64,000 nucleotides of DNA, from assembly GCA_019614645.1 (NCBI GenBank), contig JABWDB010000013.1, positions 3,896,501-3,960,500 on the forward strand, in the 5' to 3' direction. Positions 61,639-64,000 of the stretch are shown piece by piece. Position 1 is the first letter of the stretch; each line of letters begins with the position of its first letter. The notes under the pieces are model-generated. The model did not search any database. It saw only the letters and a program-made list of their open reading frames with translations, and was not told the DNA's origin. The stretch comes from Stratiolaelaps scimitus. Lineage: Eukaryota > Arthropoda > Arachnida > Mesostigmata > Laelapidae. The translations under genes were made by a program, and so were the position numbers.

Positions 61639-62440
61639 GGCCTATCCCTGAGAATACGCCAATTATCTGCATCCATGCCCATCCAAGCATCACCCCAACC
61701 ACTTAAGTGTGTGACTCCTTGTGTATGTACCCCGACGATAGGATAGTCTGTTTCGTTCCCACTGAGTCATGTTGATTTGAATAGTATCGGAGTCTCTCGT
61801 GAGCTGGTTGAGAGATGGTCGCAGGGGGGGGGGGCCTCCATCGGCTGATCTCAACAATTTCTATTCCACCTCATCTCGATAACTCTCGTATACAAATTAC
61901 TTGATTCAAGTCCATGCACTCGTCTCCTCCAAGCTGATCGATGGATGCCAGCAACTCGACGAAACAAAGTGCTGTCCCGAACAGAGATGCACGCACTTGA
62001 TGGAGATGGGTACGCACCCCTGGGTGAGTTACCGGGACAGAGAGAGAGTGAGAGAGAAACGTACTCATATCAGAAGCACGACATTGGCCTTGGTTAGGGG
62101 ATGCGTGAAGAGAGGGGATGCACGAACACCGGATAATTCTTAGGAAGACGCTCCAACTTTTGTACCATTTATGTCTACAATATGAGCGTTTACTTACCTG
62201 TAATGAATCGAGTTCATGTGAGTTCGCATGTGATAGACATTCGACTGCGCTGATCATTGCTATCATTAAATTGTCATCATTGATAGTTATTGTATTCACC
62301 AAAGTTCTGTGGCTATTGAAAATGTTTAAATAGTATGTATGTTCTCCACGTCTGTCCCTAGTTCTATTTATGTCATTGTTCTGAGCATTATCCTTATGAC
62401 ACCTGTGCAACTCGTCTCACATTAATGTCCTATACAAGGC
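61637..62440. other. No supportable gene
   Basis: An 11-base G run lies at 61824-61834. A 179-codon minus frame (62410-61871) is open without a recognised domain. Confidence 0.5.
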
Positions 62441-62770
62441 AAAGCTTTGGACAATCAACTGAATGAGAACAGCGTCGTCTCCGCAAACATGCAGGCCAAT
62501 TTAGCAGTTTCCGTAGCTTCAAAGCGAATCGTTACCAATTGCGCATTCCAACAGACAGAAGTGTTCAGCCTAGGGACGGGACGGAGGCGGAGAAGCTTAT
62601 CAGAGCCTATTCCGCTTAGCCGTTTTGTCGGGCCGTCAAATAGCGTTGAGCTGGTGACAGTAGTAGCCGGGCAAAGCGACCCCTGCGTAGTGATACACAG
62701 GACTCATTGCATTGCCGAAGTTTCTCGTGCGTTTGCGAGGAGCCGAGCGGCGGTTTTTCCGGCCGCGTGA
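62441..62770 (+). other. Open frame, about 110 codons, unassigned
   Basis: The frame has no ATG at its start; the first in-frame ATG is at about 62489. Composition is balanced and protein-like, with few repeats, and it contains RRRRSLSEP, a basophilic-kinase-like site pattern. The codon third positions vary. No domain is recognised. It could be an internal exon, but the splice borders are unclear. Confidence 0.2.
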
Positions 62771-64000
62771 CTTGGCCGCATCGAGGATGGCGAAAGGCCA
62801 GAGGGGTCTCGGCTCAGCAAGCTACCCCTCAGTATCTCGCCCCAAAGGGTGAGATAATTAAACTAGTGCGGGAGGTATGGAGGCCTTTCTACGTAGAGAC
62901 TATCTGTTCTTCTCGATCTGATGGTTCGGTCAATGCTACCGGCGTCCCGCTTAATTATTATTGCTCTGTGTATAGAGTCAAATAAGGAATGAGATGTAAA
63001 TTGTGTGTGTGTCTTTCATGTTTTTGCAAGATACAAGAATCTTCGAGAAAAATGTCGGTGGGCCCATGTGAATATCTGTTCAGCGACACTTTTAACTCAG
63101 TGTGTACATGCAGACAAATATGCTAGATGTACACAAATTGCGCCTCCGAGCAGCTGTGAGCTTCTCGTGCTTGTTTCGAGTCTCGGTTTGAAACATCGGC
63201 ACACTGCAGTCACTAAAAGGCCCCCTTTGTTTGTCTACTGTGCACTGCTAGTCACCCTATTCTACTTCCGACACGACAACTCAGGCATTTTCTTGCCAAG
63301 ATGAACATTTCCCGCCAATTGGCAGCCCATCTTTCGCCTTGGTCACGTGTCGTTGAGGAAGCCGTTTCGTGCCACACGTCCGATTGGTCCACATAAGTCG
63401 CACACCGAGCCACATGAGTCTAGCTCCTCAGCAGCGTGTGCGAACTTCATTCGCGAGTTTGTATCAGTGGGCACTACTCTTACTCTCCTCTCCATACACT
63501 ACATATATTCTATCGCTCTAACTTATACTCTTAACACTACAGAGCGTGCTATCCGCCACTATCGGACAGGCCACCGCCATCACATCATCACGACGACGAC
63601 TGTCCGTTTTTGCTCCGAACCCCAGAGCGGCGGCACCGAGTGCCCAGCACCTACCAGTGCCCCGGAGCCCCAAGGGGTTTGCTGCCGGCGTTCCCTGCTC
63701 AAATCATTTGCCTGCTAAAGTGATTAACTTCGCAGCGACCCGATCCACAACTTTCGAATGTGAGCTGGAGACGATGGAGATGATGGTGGTGATGATCGCG
63801 GTGGCCGAAGCCGTCATACTCGGTAGTCATAGGCCAGAGTCGGCGGTCTGCCTCGTTTTACAGTTCTCTTCTTTCCTTCATTTTTATAGCTGGTCATGCG
63901 ACCCCCAAACGAGGGAAACAGAGACGACAAATTTCACATTGTCATCATTCACATCATCATTGACATCACCGGCACCGCCATCAAAGCCATGACTCTCCGT
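62771..64000. other. No supportable gene to the window end
   Basis: Frames at 63347-63718 and 63546-63992 overlap in different phases. One includes a Cys-rich FCSEPQSGGTECPAP segment discussed under rejected items. The 3' end has CAT/CAC triplet-rich sequence (about 63935-63985). Confidence 0.5.

Noticed and set aside
63541..63718. Possible thrombospondin type 1 half-repeat (FCSEPQSGGTECPAP) after an acceptor-like site
   Set aside because: The W-x-x-W and CG motifs of the repeat's first half are missing, the spacing to the next Cys is too long, and the frame stops soon after.
1..64000. CRISPR array, prokaryotic operon or phage-type system
   Set aside because: No regularly spaced direct repeats or clustered same-strand ORFs with ribosome binding sites; exon-intron structure and tRNA/SINE content show a eukaryotic nuclear genome.

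Overview
The window is 64 kb of animal nuclear DNA that is almost entirely non-coding. Signs of a eukaryote are spliced exons with GT/AG borders, two intact nuclear tRNA-Cys genes, tRNA-derived SINEs, a mariner-type transposase relic and many dinucleotide microsatellites. Base composition is patchy: GC-rich blocks around 11, 17-19, 30, 34-35, 53-54 and 58-59 kb alternate with AT-rich blocks around 12.6, 26.5, 35.7 and 42.8-45 kb. Long introns and repeat-rich DNA fit an arthropod, perhaps a chelicerate, but nothing here fixes the species.

Only two protein-coding genes are supported, both partially. (1) On the minus strand, two exons (about 25015-24862 and 24220-23699, phase-0 intron of 641 bp) encode a C-terminal ricin-B-like beta-trefoil lectin module. 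It most resembles the tail of polypeptide GalNAc-transferases. A possible AATAAA lies about 425 bp past the stop. (2) On the plus strand, exons 27768-27892 and 46956-47130 encode the two halves of one immunoglobulin domain followed by a Thr-rich stalk. They join in phase 0 across a 19,063-bp intron and together form a symmetrical phase 1-1 module. No other exons of either gene could be recognised.

The large Ig intron carries much of the identifiable content: two sequence-identical tRNA-Cys genes (39032-39103 and 41446-41517) inside a roughly 350-bp duplicated segment, a decayed mariner transposase C-terminus (38287-38514), SINE copies, several palindromes and unassigned AT-rich ORFs between the tRNA copies.

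The rest (1-23 kb and 47-64 kb) holds dispersed repeats, microsatellites and GC-rich segments with GA/CT runs. The repeat families are at least five copies of a SINE (family A), two to three copies of a second tRNA-derived SINE (family B), three copies of a C-tract element (family D), two copies of another repeat (family E), and a 127-bp palindrome that looks like a MITE. The many short ORFs there are mostly what random sequence gives, and are named only where something unusual is visible. No CRISPR array, rRNA, prokaryotic operon or intact transposon was found.
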